Part shown: in pieces, positions 44,016 through 52,793 of the stretch
How positions within the stretch are numbered: position 1 is the first letter of the stretch
Layout of the letters: each line of letters opens with the position of its first letter
Origin: Nocardia jinanensis
Lineage (GTDB): Bacteria > Actinomycetota > Actinomycetes > Mycobacteriales > Mycobacteriaceae
DNA: 64,000 nt
Direction of reading: 5' to 3'
Assembly: GCF_014645735.1 (NCBI RefSeq)
Contig: NZ_BMMH01000020.1
Span: 1-64,000, forward strand
Position numbers and translations under genes: made by a program
The notes under the pieces: generated by a model
Seen by the model: only the letters and a program-made list of their open reading frames with translations
Told to the model about the DNA's origin: nothing
Database searches by the model: none

Positions 44016-45026
44016 CTAAACCCAGTAGGGCACGCGCGAACGGTACTGACGCAACGCGATCGCCGCGGCGATCCAGCCCACCACGGTGATGGCACCGACG
44101 ATCGCCCAGTGGTACAGCTTCTGGTCGTCGCCGAGCAGCGGCGCGCGCACGATCTCCAGATAGTGGTAGGTGGGTACCACCTCGGCCAGCCGAGCCCGCT
44201 CGGCGACCTGACCACCCTGCTCGCGCAGGCTGTTGGTGTTCCACATCACCGGGGTCAGCACGAACAGCATCAGCGTCATACTGCCCAGGATCGGCGCGAT
44301 ATCGCGGTAGCGGGTGCTGAAGATGCCGAACAGTACCGAGACCCACATGGCGTTGAGGAACAGCAGAACCAGGGCCGGTATCGCGAAAACGACAGTCCAG
44401 TGCAGATCGCGCCAGACACCGAACAGCGCCAGCACCACGAAATAGATCAGCAGGTTGTGCGCGAAGAACAGGATCTGCCGCCACACCAGCCGGTACACGT
44501 GCACACTCAGCGCGGAGGGCAGCTGTTTGATCAGTCCCTCGTTGGCGACGAAGACATCCGCGCCCTCGAGGATCGAGGCGTTGATGACGTTCCACACGAT
44601 CAGGCCGACCGCGACATAGGGCAGATAGTCGGTGAGCGGCTGGCCGAGTAGCGCGGCGTACAGGATACCGATGGCGGTGGCCTGTACACCGGTGGCGATG
44701 GTGATCCAGAACGGACCCAGTACCGACCGCCGGTAGCGCTGTTTGATGTCCTGCCAGCCCAGCGAGAGCCACAGTTCGCGTTGCCGGAACCCGTCGCGGA
44801 TATCGCGCCAGGCTCGGGCCCACGACTGCGAATCCGATTCGATGGGGTCCGCGTCGATCACCTCGGTGGTGTCGGCGTCGGCGACCGGGGTCTGCTCGGA
44901 ACTCACGGGCAACTCATCTGCGGCGGGGTCGTGGTCGGGGCGCACCGGGCTCTCGTCGGTGCTCTCCCGGGCCTCGGTGTTTACCAGGTCGGAGCGAGCG
45001 GAAGCTGCAGGCACGGTGCACGACAC
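44016..45026 (-). CDS. wzm: Galactan ABC exporter, permease Wzm
   Basis: ABC-2 type permease of 336 residues (Rv3783-like) with six hydrophobic helices, an amphipathic LSLGWQDIKQRYRRSVLGPFW entry (family hallmark) and an acidic N-terminal tail of about 65 residues that is longer than usual. It forms the membrane part of the galactan exporter with the Wzt next door. Start ATG 45026, 48 bases after the bpa stop. Confidence 0.94.
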   Translation of the reverse strand: MSCTVPAASARSDLVNTEARESTDESPVRPDHDPAADELPVSSEQTPVADADTTEVIDADPIESDSQSWARAWRDIRDGFRQRELWLSLGWQDIKQRYRRSVLGPFWITIATGVQATAIGILYAALLGQPLTDYLPYVAVGLIVWNVINASILEGADVFVANEGLIKQLPSALSVHVYRLVWRQILFFAHNLLIYFVVLALFGVWRDLHWTVVFAIPALVLLFLNAMWVSVLFGIFSTRYRDIAPILGSMTLMLFVLTPVMWNTNSLREQGGQVAERARLAEVVPTYHYLEIVRAPLLGDDQKLYHWAIVGAITVVGWIAAAIALRQYRSRVPYWV

Positions 45027-45074
45027 TACCCCGGCCGGTGAGTCCCGGTAGCGCTGGCATATATACCACCGCGA

Positions 45075-45677
45075 TCAAAGGTATTGTCCGGTGCCTCCGA
45101 TGGTCTGGCCCGGCTGCCCGCCGCGACCGTCGGCGGCGTGGATACCCGGTGGCAGGGCACCCTGGCGCATCTGCTCGAGCTGCGCCCGTGCGGCCATCTG
45201 CTGGGCGAACAGGGCGGTCTGGATACCGTGGAAGAGGCCCTCCAGCCAACCCACCAGCTGCGCCTGCGCGATACGCAGTTCCGCGTCCGAGGGGATGGCG
45301 TCCTCGCTGAACGGCAGGGCCAGCCGCTCGAGTTCCTCGCGCAGCTCCGGTGCCAGGCCCTGTTCCAGTTCCCGTATCGAGGATTTGTGGATCTCGGCCA
45401 GCCGGGTCCGGCTGGCGTCGTCGAGCGGAGCCGCCCGTACCTCCTCGAGCAGCTGTTTGATCATGGTCCCGATGCGCATGACCTTGGCCGGCTGTTCGAC
45501 CATATCGGCCAGCGACTCGGAGTTGTCGCGCTCGGTCGCATCCTGCTCGGGGGTCTCCCGGCCGGGGTACGACGCGCTCGTCGCGGCGCCCGCGGGCAGC
45601 ACCAACGGACGGCCTTCGGGGCCGATCACGACAACGGGATCCGATGCGTCATCCGATTGCGTCATGGTCCCCATCAT
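45075..45677 (-). CDS. bpa: Bacterial proteasome activator Bpa
   Basis: Ring-forming ATP-independent activator of the 20S proteasome (Rv3780/PafE-like), about 200 residues. The conserved helical core ADMVEQPAKVMRIGTMIKQL to QQMAARAQLEQMRQGALPPG is nearly identical to the mycobacterial protein. The C-terminal GQYL tail, which docks in the proteasome pocket, is intact. ATG choices at 45677, 45674 and 45665 cannot be decided; the first is used. It is the first gene of a row bpa-wzm-wzt-glfT1. Confidence 0.95.
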   Translation of the reverse strand: MMGTMTQSDDASDPVVVIGPEGRPLVLPAGAATSASYPGRETPEQDATERDNSESLADMVEQPAKVMRIGTMIKQLLEEVRAAPLDDASRTRLAEIHKSSIRELEQGLAPELREELERLALPFSEDAIPSDAELRIAQAQLVGWLEGLFHGIQTALFAQQMAARAQLEQMRQGALPPGIHAADGRGGQPGQTIGGTGQYL

Positions 45678-45710
45678 GTCGTGTTCGCGCCGAACGCGCT
45701 AAGCCGGTGG

Positions 45711-45773
45711 TGGTGACGAGGTCGGGCCCGGAGGCGGAAGTGGAGCCCGACGACGCAGGGACCTCGCTCGTGC
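45711..45773. repeat. Copy of the dispersed SGPEAE repeat
   Basis: CGGGCCCGGAGGCGGAAGTG follows GACGAGGT and the element ends in ACCTCGCTCGTG, so it again has inverted ends. It lies between the divergent bpa and cysteine desulfurase-like genes. Confidence 0.55.
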
Positions 45774-45833
45774 CCGGTGAAATCGGCTGTACCAGGGTTA
45801 CCGAGATATGGGCCCTGCCTTAAAGTGACCTGC

Positions 45834-47036
45834 ATGACTTACGACGTCGCGCGGGTCCGGGGACTGATCCCCTCCCTGGCCGACGGCTGGATCAACCTGG
45901 CTCCGCAGGCGGGCATGCTTGTTCCGGATTCTGTCTCGCGCGCGGTGTCCACCGGTTTCCGCTCGTCGTCGTTCTCCCACCTCGGCCGCCACGGTGCCGC
46001 CAAACGCAGCGCCGATATCCTGCACGACGCCCGGGTAGCCGTGGCGGATCTGGTCGGGGCGGACCCGAGCGGGGTGGTGCTGGGGCCGGATCGCGCCGTC
46101 CTGCTGGCCTGGCTCGCCGAATCCCTGAGTTCCCGGCTGGGCCTGGGTACCGGGATCGTGTTGTCCAGGCTGGACGACGAAGCGAATGTGGCGCCCTGGC
46201 TGCGCATAGCCAACCGGTACGGGGCGCATGTGCGCTGGGCCGAGGTGGAGATCGAGACCTGCGAGATGCCGGCCTGGCAGTTCGAGGAGCTCATCGGACC
46301 CACCGCGCGGCTGGTCGCGCTCACCGCGGCGTCCCCGATCGTGGGTTCGGCGCCCTCGGTGCGGGTGGCGGCCGAACGGGTGCACGAGGTCGGCGGGTTG
46401 CTGGTCGCCGACGCGGTCGGCGCCGCGCCTTACGCCCTGATCGGTATCGATGACCTGAACGCCGATGTGGTGGCGTTGAGTGCACCGAGCTGGGGTGGTC
46501 CGCAGGTCGGCGCGCTCGTCTTCCGTGACCCCGCCTTCCTGGACCGGATCCCGTCCATGGCGTTGAACCCGTATGCCAAGGGGCCTGAACGGCTCGAGGT
46601 CGGTGGCCACCAGTACGCGCTGCTGGCCGGGCTCACCACCTCGATCGACTATCTGGCCGCGCTGGACGAACGGGCCGGGGGCACCCGCCGGGAGCGGTTG
46701 GAGCTGTCGATCACCTCGCTGCAGGATTACCACGACCAGCTGTTCGACCATTTGATGAGCACCCTGGAGAAGATCACCGGGCTCACCGTGATCGGCCGGG
46801 CCTCGACCCGGATCCCGACGGTCAGTTTCACCATCGACGGTATGCAGGCGGAGAAGATCGCCGCCGAACTGGCCGATAAGCGCATCAATGTATTGGCCGG
46901 TTCGCACGGCGGCAGCCGGTTACTGGACGCTCTGGGTGTGAACGACGAAGGCGGCGCGGTGACCATCGGTCTCGCGCCGTACACGACTCGCCGGGAAATC
47001 GATCAGCTCGGCCGAGCCCTGACCGCGCTCGGCTGA
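45834..47036 (+). CDS. Cysteine desulfurase-like PLP enzyme (Rv3778-like)
   Basis: Fold-type I PLP enzyme of 400 residues, class V aminotransferase group. Visible are NLAPQAGMLVPDSV at the start, LADAVG-type LLVADAVGAAPYALI with the PLP Asp, and SAPSWGGPQVGALVF. In true desulfurases this last segment carries the PLP lysine (S-x-H-K); here the corresponding position reads SAPSWGGP. I see no clear lysine there, so catalytic activity is uncertain. ATG 45834 starts MTYDVARVRG, as in the M. tuberculosis neighbour of bpa. Confidence 0.85.
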   Translation: MTYDVARVRGLIPSLADGWINLAPQAGMLVPDSVSRAVSTGFRSSSFSHLGRHGAAKRSADILHDARVAVADLVGADPSGVVLGPDRAVLLAWLAESLSSRLGLGTGIVLSRLDDEANVAPWLRIANRYGAHVRWAEVEIETCEMPAWQFEELIGPTARLVALTAASPIVGSAPSVRVAAERVHEVGGLLVADAVGAAPYALIGIDDLNADVVALSAPSWGGPQVGALVFRDPAFLDRIPSMALNPYAKGPERLEVGGHQYALLAGLTTSIDYLAALDERAGGTRRERLELSITSLQDYHDQLFDHLMSTLEKITGLTVIGRASTRIPTVSFTIDGMQAEKIAAELADKRINVLAGSHGGSRLLDALGVNDEGGAVTIGLAPYTTRREIDQLGRALTALG

Positions 47037-47091
47037 CCGGCTCGCCCCGGTTCCGATGGGCTGGAGTGAGGGCCCTGCGCTCCGCTTCCGC

Positions 47092-48111
47092 CTAGCTCGT
47101 GCCGTCGTTCCCGATCCGCAGGATCACCTTGCCGAACGTCTCGTGCTCGTCGAGCAGTTCGTGCGCCCGGCCCGCCTCGGTCACCGGGACCTCGGCATGG
47201 ATCACCGGCACGATCGCTCCTGCCTCCAGCAGTGGCCAGACATGCGCGCGGACCTCGGCGATGATATCGGCCTTGCTGCCGCGACCCGTGGCCGGACGGT
47301 CGCGCAGTTTGATCGCGCGCACCGTCCCGCGTTTGCCCATGAGCTCACCCAGGTTCAGTTCGGCACTCACTCCGCCCTGCATGCCGATCACCACGATCTG
47401 GCCGTCGAGTGCCAGCGCCGCCACATTGCGGCCCAGGTAGGCGGCACCCATGTTGTCGAGGATGATGTCGGCGCCCGGTCCGCCCAGGCCTTGTTCGGCG
47501 CGTACCAGGTCCACGAAATCGTGTTCCCGATAGTTGATCAGTACGTTCGCGCCCAGTTCCGCGCAGCGCGCCAGTTTCGCGGCGGACCCGGCTGTCACCG
47601 CGACCCGGGCGCCCAGTTGCACCGCCACCTGGATGGCATGTGTGCCGATCCCGCTGCCCCCACCGTGGATCAGCAGCAACTGCCCGGAATGCAGGCCCGC
47701 GGTCATCACCAGATTCGACCAGACCGTCGCCGCGACCTCGGGCAGCCCCGCGGCCGCCGCCAGATCCAGACCGTCCGGGACCGGTAATACCTGCCCGGCC
47801 GGCACCACCACCTGCTCGGCGTATCCGCCGCCGGACAGCAGCGCGCACACCCGGTCACCGACCGACCACTCCCGGACGCCCTCGCCGACCGCCGCGATCA
47901 CACCCGAGCATTCGAGCCCCGGTACGGAGGTGGTCCCCGGCGGGGGTGCGTAGAACCCGCGCCGCTGGAGCAGATCGGCCCGGTTCACCCCGGCCGCCGC
48001 CACATCGATCAGTACCTCGCCGTGTCCGGGTGCCGGGTCCGGGGCGCCGGACCACTCCATCACTTCGGGGCCGCCGAATCCGTTCAAGTTGATCGCTCGC
48101 ACGGGACCCAT
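47092..48111 (-). CDS. NADPH:quinone oxidoreductase (MDR, zinc-free)
   Basis: Medium-chain reductase of 339 residues, QOR/PIG3-like and syntenic with Rv3777. Substrate part near ECSGVIAAVGEGVREW, NADPH motif HGGGSGIGTHAIQVAVQLGA, and no zinc-binding cysteine cluster. Its role is probably quinone or enoyl reduction; substrate unknown. Divergent from the hydroxyacid oxidase gene. Confidence 0.92.
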   Translation of the reverse strand: MGPVRAINLNGFGGPEVMEWSGAPDPAPGHGEVLIDVAAAGVNRADLLQRRGFYAPPPGTTSVPGLECSGVIAAVGEGVREWSVGDRVCALLSGGGYAEQVVVPAGQVLPVPDGLDLAAAAGLPEVAATVWSNLVMTAGLHSGQLLLIHGGGSGIGTHAIQVAVQLGARVAVTAGSAAKLARCAELGANVLINYREHDFVDLVRAEQGLGGPGADIILDNMGAAYLGRNVAALALDGQIVVIGMQGGVSAELNLGELMGKRGTVRAIKLRDRPATGRGSKADIIAEVRAHVWPLLEAGAIVPVIHAEVPVTEAGRAHELLDEHETFGKVILRIGNDGTS

Positions 48112-48164
48112 ACTGCATCAGAATTTGCGCAGTGGGTGCCCGCGACGTGCCGGACACGGCTACC

Positions 48165-49349
48165 GTGAGCGCCGTGAGCAGCTTCATCGACTTCCAGAAC
48201 GAGATCTACCTCCAGGGAATGGGCGGGACGGTCCCCGAGCTGCCGATGACCGCGGACGGTTTCGCGGACCGGGCCCGGGAGTTGCTCGACGCACGCGCCT
48301 ACGCCTATGTAGCCGGTAGCGCGTCCACCGAACGGACGGCTCTGGCCAACACCTCGGCGTTCGATCGGTACCGGATCGTGCCGCGCATGCTCTGCGGTAC
48401 CAGTGGGCCGGGCGCACGTGACACTTCCGTCGAGGTGCTCGGCACCAAACTGGCCGCACCGGTGCTGACCTCGCCGGTCGGGGTGTTGGAACTGCTGCAC
48501 GAGAAAGGCGAGGTCGTGGTCGCGCGGGCCGCCAAGGAGCTCGGGGTGGGCACCGTCGTGTCCACCGCGTCCTCGTCGACCATCGAGGAGGTGGGCGAGG
48601 TCGCTGGCGACTGGTGGTATCAGCTGTACTGGCCCGCCGACGACGAGCTGGCGCGCTCGTTCGTGGAGCGCGCGCAGCGGGCCGGGGCGAAGGCGATCGT
48701 GGTCACCGTCGACACCCCCTCCCTCGGCTGGCGGCCGCGCGACCTCGAACTGGGGCATCTGCCCTTCCTCCTGGGCAAAGGCATTGCCAACTATCTGTCC
48801 GACCCGGTCTTCCGGGCCAAGCTGCCGGCACCACCGGAGGAGAGCGAGGACGCCCTGCGGATAGCGATCCTCACCTGGGTCGGCTTGTTCGGCAACCACA
48901 CGCTGCGCCCGGCCGACCTGGCCAGATTACGAGAATGGACCGATCTGCCGATCGCGGTCAAAGGCGTCCTGCACCCCGATGACGCCCGGCTGGTGGTCGA
49001 TGCCGGCGCGGACGCGGTATGGGTGAGCAACCACGGCGGTCGGCAGGTCGACAATTCGATCGCGGCGCTCGACGCGCTCGGGTCGGTCGTCGGCGCGGTC
49101 GGGGACAGGGCCGATGTGCTCTTCGACTCCGGCGTCCGCTCCGGCTCCGACGTCCTGGTCGCCCTCGCCCTGGGCGCCAAGGCGGTGGGCTACGGCCGGC
49201 CCTGGGCATATGCGCTCGGTATCGGCGGCGCCGTGGGAGTCCGGCACGCGCTGCGCCTGCTGCTCGCCGATTTCGATTCCGCCATGGGCCTTTCCGGATG
49301 CGCCGATCTCGCCGGCATTACTCGTGAGCTGCTCGCGGTCCCACGCTGA
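48165..49349 (+). CDS. FMN alpha-hydroxyacid oxidase (lactate 2-monooxygenase-like)
   Basis: FMN-dependent alpha-hydroxyacid oxidase of 394 residues. The active-site block WVSNHGGRQVDNSIAALDAL carries the catalytic His and Arg, AVKGVLHPDDA the FMN lysine, and FDSGVRSGSDVLVALALGA the phosphate-binding Arg. The long insertion (GHLPFLLGKGIANYLSDPVF) is typical of lactate 2-monooxygenase. GTG 48165 or 48174 could be the start; neither has a strong binding site. Confidence 0.9.
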   Translation: MSAVSSFIDFQNEIYLQGMGGTVPELPMTADGFADRARELLDARAYAYVAGSASTERTALANTSAFDRYRIVPRMLCGTSGPGARDTSVEVLGTKLAAPVLTSPVGVLELLHEKGEVVVARAAKELGVGTVVSTASSSTIEEVGEVAGDWWYQLYWPADDELARSFVERAQRAGAKAIVVTVDTPSLGWRPRDLELGHLPFLLGKGIANYLSDPVFRAKLPAPPEESEDALRIAILTWVGLFGNHTLRPADLARLREWTDLPIAVKGVLHPDDARLVVDAGADAVWVSNHGGRQVDNSIAALDALGSVVGAVGDRADVLFDSGVRSGSDVLVALALGAKAVGYGRPWAYALGIGGAVGVRHALRLLLADFDSAMGLSGCADLAGITRELLAVPR

Positions 49350-49425
49350 GCGAGCGGACGGCCACCTTGTGACCGGTAGTCGGCTTTCGGTCGCCACCGG
49401 TCCCATCGGTTACCATCGAGGCCCT

Positions 49426-49513
49426 GGAGACGTGGCAGAGCGGCCGAATGCACTCGCCTTGAAAGCGAGAGTCGTGAGAGCGACCGGGGGTTCAAATCCC
49501 TCCGTCTCCGCCA
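49426..49513 (+). tRNA. tRNA-Ser (TGA)
   Basis: Cloverleaf with a long variable arm: acceptor GGAGACG/CGTCTCC, anticodon loop CTTGAAA giving TGA, T-arm GGTTCAAATCC, and encoded CCA after discriminator G. It reads UCA and other UCN codons. Confidence 0.95.
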
Positions 49514-49727
49514 GAACAGCAGTCGAGAGCTGGTCTCGGTGATCGGTTTCGGGTCGACGGATACGACCGAACAGCTCATCGTGTCGGCGCACCCGGATTT
49601 CGTCAGGGCTGTGGTGCGGCTCCGCGCGGAGTCGCGCGACTGAGGACCGGTATCGGGGATTCGGCGGTCGGGCGGGCGCGACCCGCGCTCGGGCGCGGCG
49701 GGCACGACTGTTGCGTACGGTGGACAC

Positions 49728-50342
49728 GTGACGCAATCGAGCGACGTAACCCCCGGTCCGGCCGTGACGCCGGTGCCCGGGCGGTGGCCCGCCGTGCTGA
49801 CCTGGCGCGCGCACGACGGTTCGCGGATGGAATCGGTTCGCGTAACGCTCAACGGCAACCGGATCCGGGCCAGCGGCCGCATCATCGGCGGTGGTTGTGG
49901 CGAGCACACCGCGTTCAGCGCCTCCTATGATCTGGTCACCGACGAGAACGGCGCGACCAGGCGGCTGTCGTTGAGCAGTACCACCGCAGCGGGGGAACGG
50001 CACGCCTCCCTCGCCCGGGACCAGGAGAACTACTGGCTGGTCGATGCCACCGGCACCCATATCCGGTCCACCTTCGGTGGCGCGCTGGACGCCGATGTGG
50101 TGCTCAGCCCGTTCTTCAACACCCTGCCCATCCGCCGGTTCGGGCTCCAGCACGCCATGGAGGATGTCCAGGTCCCGGTGGTCTACGTCCGGTTGCCGGA
50201 GTTGACGGTCCAGGAGGCCGATCTCACCTACAGCAGCGCCAAAGACGGGATCAGCGTTCTCTCGCCGGTGTCCAGCGCCACCCTCACCGTCGACCCCGAC
50301 GGTTTCGTTCTCGACTATCCCGGTTTGGCCGAGCGGGTCTGA
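49728..50342 (+). CDS. Putative glycolipid-binding protein (DUF1089)
   Basis: Protein of 204 residues with the DUF1089/putative glycolipid-binding fold: VLTWRAHDGSRMESVRV, GCGEHTAFSASYDL, DVVLSPFFNTLPIRR and a final VDPDGFVLDYPGLAERV. The fold resembles LolA/LppX-like half-barrels, from which the family name comes. No signal peptide is seen, so it is probably cytoplasmic; ligand unknown. GTG 49728 is the start. Confidence 0.88.
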   Translation: MTQSSDVTPGPAVTPVPGRWPAVLTWRAHDGSRMESVRVTLNGNRIRASGRIIGGGCGEHTAFSASYDLVTDENGATRRLSLSSTTAAGERHASLARDQENYWLVDATGTHIRSTFGGALDADVVLSPFFNTLPIRRFGLQHAMEDVQVPVVYVRLPELTVQEADLTYSSAKDGISVLSPVSSATLTVDPDGFVLDYPGLAERV

Positions 50343-50349
50343 GCGGGGA

Positions 50350-51318
50350 TCAGTCGCTTCCGGTCGCGGGTGTGAGGTGGGTGACGACCCCGCCCGCACG
50401 GCCCGCCTCCTGCAGTTTCTCCAGCCAGCCCGCCGCGCCGGGGACGATCCCGGTGATCTCCCAGCGCTGCGCCGATTCGTAGCGCCGGCGAGCCGCGTGA
50501 CCCGCCGTGGTGAGCTCGGCGAGCGAGGTATCCGAGCTCAGGGACTTCTTGGCCTCGCTCAGCGTGGTCAGGGTCTCGTCCAGGACCGCCAGCAGCGCGT
50601 CGGAGTTGGGTTCGCAGATCGCGCGCACCAGGTCGGGCGCGGTCCCCGCGACCCGGGTGCCGTCCCGGAACGACCCCGCCGCCAGTCCCAGCGCGAGGTC
50701 CCCGCCGCGCGCGCCCGCCACCGCCAGCGCTTCGGCGAGGACGTGCGGTAGATGCGAGATCCGGGCCACGGCGCGATCGTGTTCGGAGGCGATCACCGGT
50801 ACGGCCACGGCACCGCAGTCCAGGGCCAGCCGGGTCACCCGTGCCCAGGTGTCCGGGTCCGTTCCCGGATCGACCCCCACCGCCCACGCCGCCTCGCGGA
50901 ACAGTTCCGGATCGGTTGCCTGCCAGCCCGATTCGGCGGTACCCGCCATCGGATGCCCGCCCACGTAGCGAGCCTGCAGGCCGTATCGGCGTACCGCCGC
51001 GGCGACAGGGGCCTTCACACTCACCACATCGGTGAGCGCGCAACCCGGCGCGTACTCGGCGATCGCGTCCAGCATCGCGTTCACCGCCGGCATCGGCACC
51101 GCCACCACGATCAGCGCGTCGTTCTCGGCGGCCCGGCGCAGTACTGCCGGGAGATCGTCGCCGACATCGAAACCCGAGGTCCGGGCCGCCGCCACGCCCG
51201 GCGCGGAGCGGTTGTACCCCCAGGCGGTCCAACCGGCTACGGTCGCTGCACGCAGCAGCGATCCGCCGATCAAACCAGTCCCGAGAACACAGAGCGCCGT
51301 ATGGTCGTCAGCAGTCAC
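50350..51318 (-). CDS. tyrA: Prephenate dehydrogenase TyrA
   Basis: NAD(P)-dependent prephenate dehydrogenase of 322 residues, the oxidative decarboxylation in tyrosine synthesis. Nucleotide motif VLGTGLIGGSLLRA at the N-terminus, VVSVKAPV with the active-site Ser/Lys area, and GGHPMAGTAESGW with the catalytic His. GTG 51318 gives the standard N-terminus; the frame extends upstream without family sequence. No ACT domain. Convergent with the gene at 49728, divergent from the next. Confidence 0.93.
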   Translation of the reverse strand: MTADDHTALCVLGTGLIGGSLLRAATVAGWTAWGYNRSAPGVAAARTSGFDVGDDLPAVLRRAAENDALIVVAVPMPAVNAMLDAIAEYAPGCALTDVVSVKAPVAAAVRRYGLQARYVGGHPMAGTAESGWQATDPELFREAAWAVGVDPGTDPDTWARVTRLALDCGAVAVPVIASEHDRAVARISHLPHVLAEALAVAGARGGDLALGLAAGSFRDGTRVAGTAPDLVRAICEPNSDALLAVLDETLTTLSEAKKSLSSDTSLAELTTAGHAARRRYESAQRWEITGIVPGAAGWLEKLQEAGRAGGVVTHLTPATGSD

Positions 51319-51376
51319 CGGAACAGATTCGCATACGACTTCATCTAACGGCCCCGGGCCGACTACCGTTGCGCCC

Positions 51377-51916
51377 ATGGCAGCACAGCGCGCGGGCACG
51401 AACAAGGCGGCGTCGGATGATTACGACGACGTAGAGGGGTTCGCGGTGGCCGTTGTCCGGGAAGACGGTACGTGGCGGTGCACCCCGCTGAGTTCGGCCG
51501 CGCTCACCACCCTGTCGGCGGCGGAGAACGAGCTGAAAGCTCTGCGTTCCTCCGGCGCGGTCTTCGGGCTCCTGGACGTCGACGACGAGTTCTTCATCGT
51601 GGTCCGTCCCGCCCCCAGCGGCACCCGGCTGCTGGTGTCGGACGCGACCGCGGCGATCGATTACGACATCGCCGCCGATGTTCTCGAGGAACTGCATATC
51701 GAGATCCCCGATATCGATCCCGACGAGCTCGACGATGTCGAACCGTGGGAAGAGGGCGACCTCGCCATCCTGGCCGATCTGGGTCTTTCCGAACCGGTAC
51801 TCAGCGTGATCCTCACCGAAACCGATCTCTACCCCGACGAGCAGCTCACGATGATCGCCCAGCGGCTGGGCTTCTCGTCGGAGTTCTCCGCGGTGCTCGA
51901 CAAACTGCCGCGCTGA
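51377..51916 (+). CDS. tRNA adenosine deaminase-associated protein
   Basis: Acidic protein of 179 residues that matches the family found beside tadA in actinobacteria (TIGR03941). Signature stretches are GFAVAVVREDGTWRC, GLLDVDDEFFIVVRP, IDPDELDDVEPW and YPDEQLTMIAQRLGF. The role is not established; the constant neighbourhood suggests a helper of TadA. It ends one base before the tadA start. Confidence 0.9.
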   Translation: MAAQRAGTNKAASDDYDDVEGFAVAVVREDGTWRCTPLSSAALTTLSAAENELKALRSSGAVFGLLDVDDEFFIVVRPAPSGTRLLVSDATAAIDYDIAADVLEELHIEIPDIDPDELDDVEPWEEGDLAILADLGLSEPVLSVILTETDLYPDEQLTMIAQRLGFSSEFSAVLDKLPR

Positions 51917-51917
51917 G

Positions 51918-52379
51918 TTGAGCGCCCCGCTCTCCGATACCGAGATGGTGCGGACGGCTCTGGCCGTCGCCGCCACCGCCGACCCGCGCGATGTTCCCGT
52001 GGGGGCGGTCGTGTTCGACGGTTCGGGCCGCGAACTGGCTCGCGCCACCAATGCGCGCGAGGCCACCGGTGACCCCACCGCGCACGCCGAGGTGCTGGCT
52101 CTGCGCCGTGCCGCCGCGATACACGGCGACGGCTGGCGGCTCACCGGCACCACTCTCGCGGTAACCCTGGAACCGTGCACCATGTGCGCCGGGGCGCTGG
52201 TCGCGGCCCGGGTGGACCGGTTGCTTTTCGGGGCGTGGGAGCCGAAGACGGGCGCGGTCGGTTCGCTGTGGGATGTGGTCCGTGATCGGCGTCTCAACCA
52301 TCGCCCCCAGGTGCGTGGCGGAATCCTGGAGGCGGAATGCGCGGCGATCCTCGACGACTTCTTCCGGGCCCGACGCTGA
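51918..52379 (+). CDS. tadA: tRNA-specific adenosine deaminase TadA
   Basis: Zinc deaminase of 153 residues that makes inosine at tRNA-Arg(ACG) wobble position 34. The zinc site is HAEVLAL (with catalytic Glu) and EPCTMCAGAL. TTG 51918, immediately after the partner gene, is used; an ATG at 51945 would remove nine residues. Its substrate, tRNA-Arg(ACG), is encoded at 59.5 kb in this window. Confidence 0.93.
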   Translation: MSAPLSDTEMVRTALAVAATADPRDVPVGAVVFDGSGRELARATNAREATGDPTAHAEVLALRRAAAIHGDGWRLTGTTLAVTLEPCTMCAGALVAARVDRLLFGAWEPKTGAVGSLWDVVRDRRLNHRPQVRGGILEAECAAILDDFFRARR

Positions 52380-52570
52380 GAGTTCGTCAGGGCCCGACGC
52401 TGAGCGTTCGTCGGCCACCGCGCCGAATGCGTGACCGGCAGCGGGCCGAATGCTGTCCGGGCACCCGGTGCGCAATTCGTCGGCGGTGGCGCTGGAGCGG
52501 GTCGTCCGGGAGATTCGCAGGTCCGGCCCCCGATTTAGGGATACGAGGACGGTCCGGTATTCTTGCGGGC

Positions 52571-52661
52571 GGTGGCGTGTCCGAGCGGCCTAAGGAGCAC
52601 GCCTCGAAAGCGTGTGAGGGGTAACCCCCCTCCGAGGGTTCAAATCCCTCCGCCACCGCCA
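52571..52661 (+). tRNA. tRNA-Ser (CGA)
   Basis: Acceptor GGTGGCG/CGCCACC, anticodon loop CTCGAAA giving CGA, long variable arm, T-arm GGTTCAAATCC, encoded CCA. Followed at once by a terminator. Confidence 0.95.
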
Positions 52662-52662
52662 C

Positions 52663-52702
52663 AGCCCTTTACCTGCTCACACAGGTGAGGGGCTTTTCTT
52701 TT
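52663..52702 (+). terminator. Intrinsic terminator after tRNA-Ser(CGA)
   Basis: AGCCCTTTACCTG (52663-52675) and CAGGTGAGGGGCT (52682-52694) pair over 13 positions with two G-U pairs, and TTTCTTTT follows. A classical rho-independent terminator. Confidence 0.9.
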
Positions 52703-52793
52703 GCCTGCGGTAGCCGGGCCGGCCGGTCTCGCTCTGCCGGATTCTGTGGAACCCGCGGTCCGCTGCTCGACCACTCCCGGTCGCGCTCGTCGG

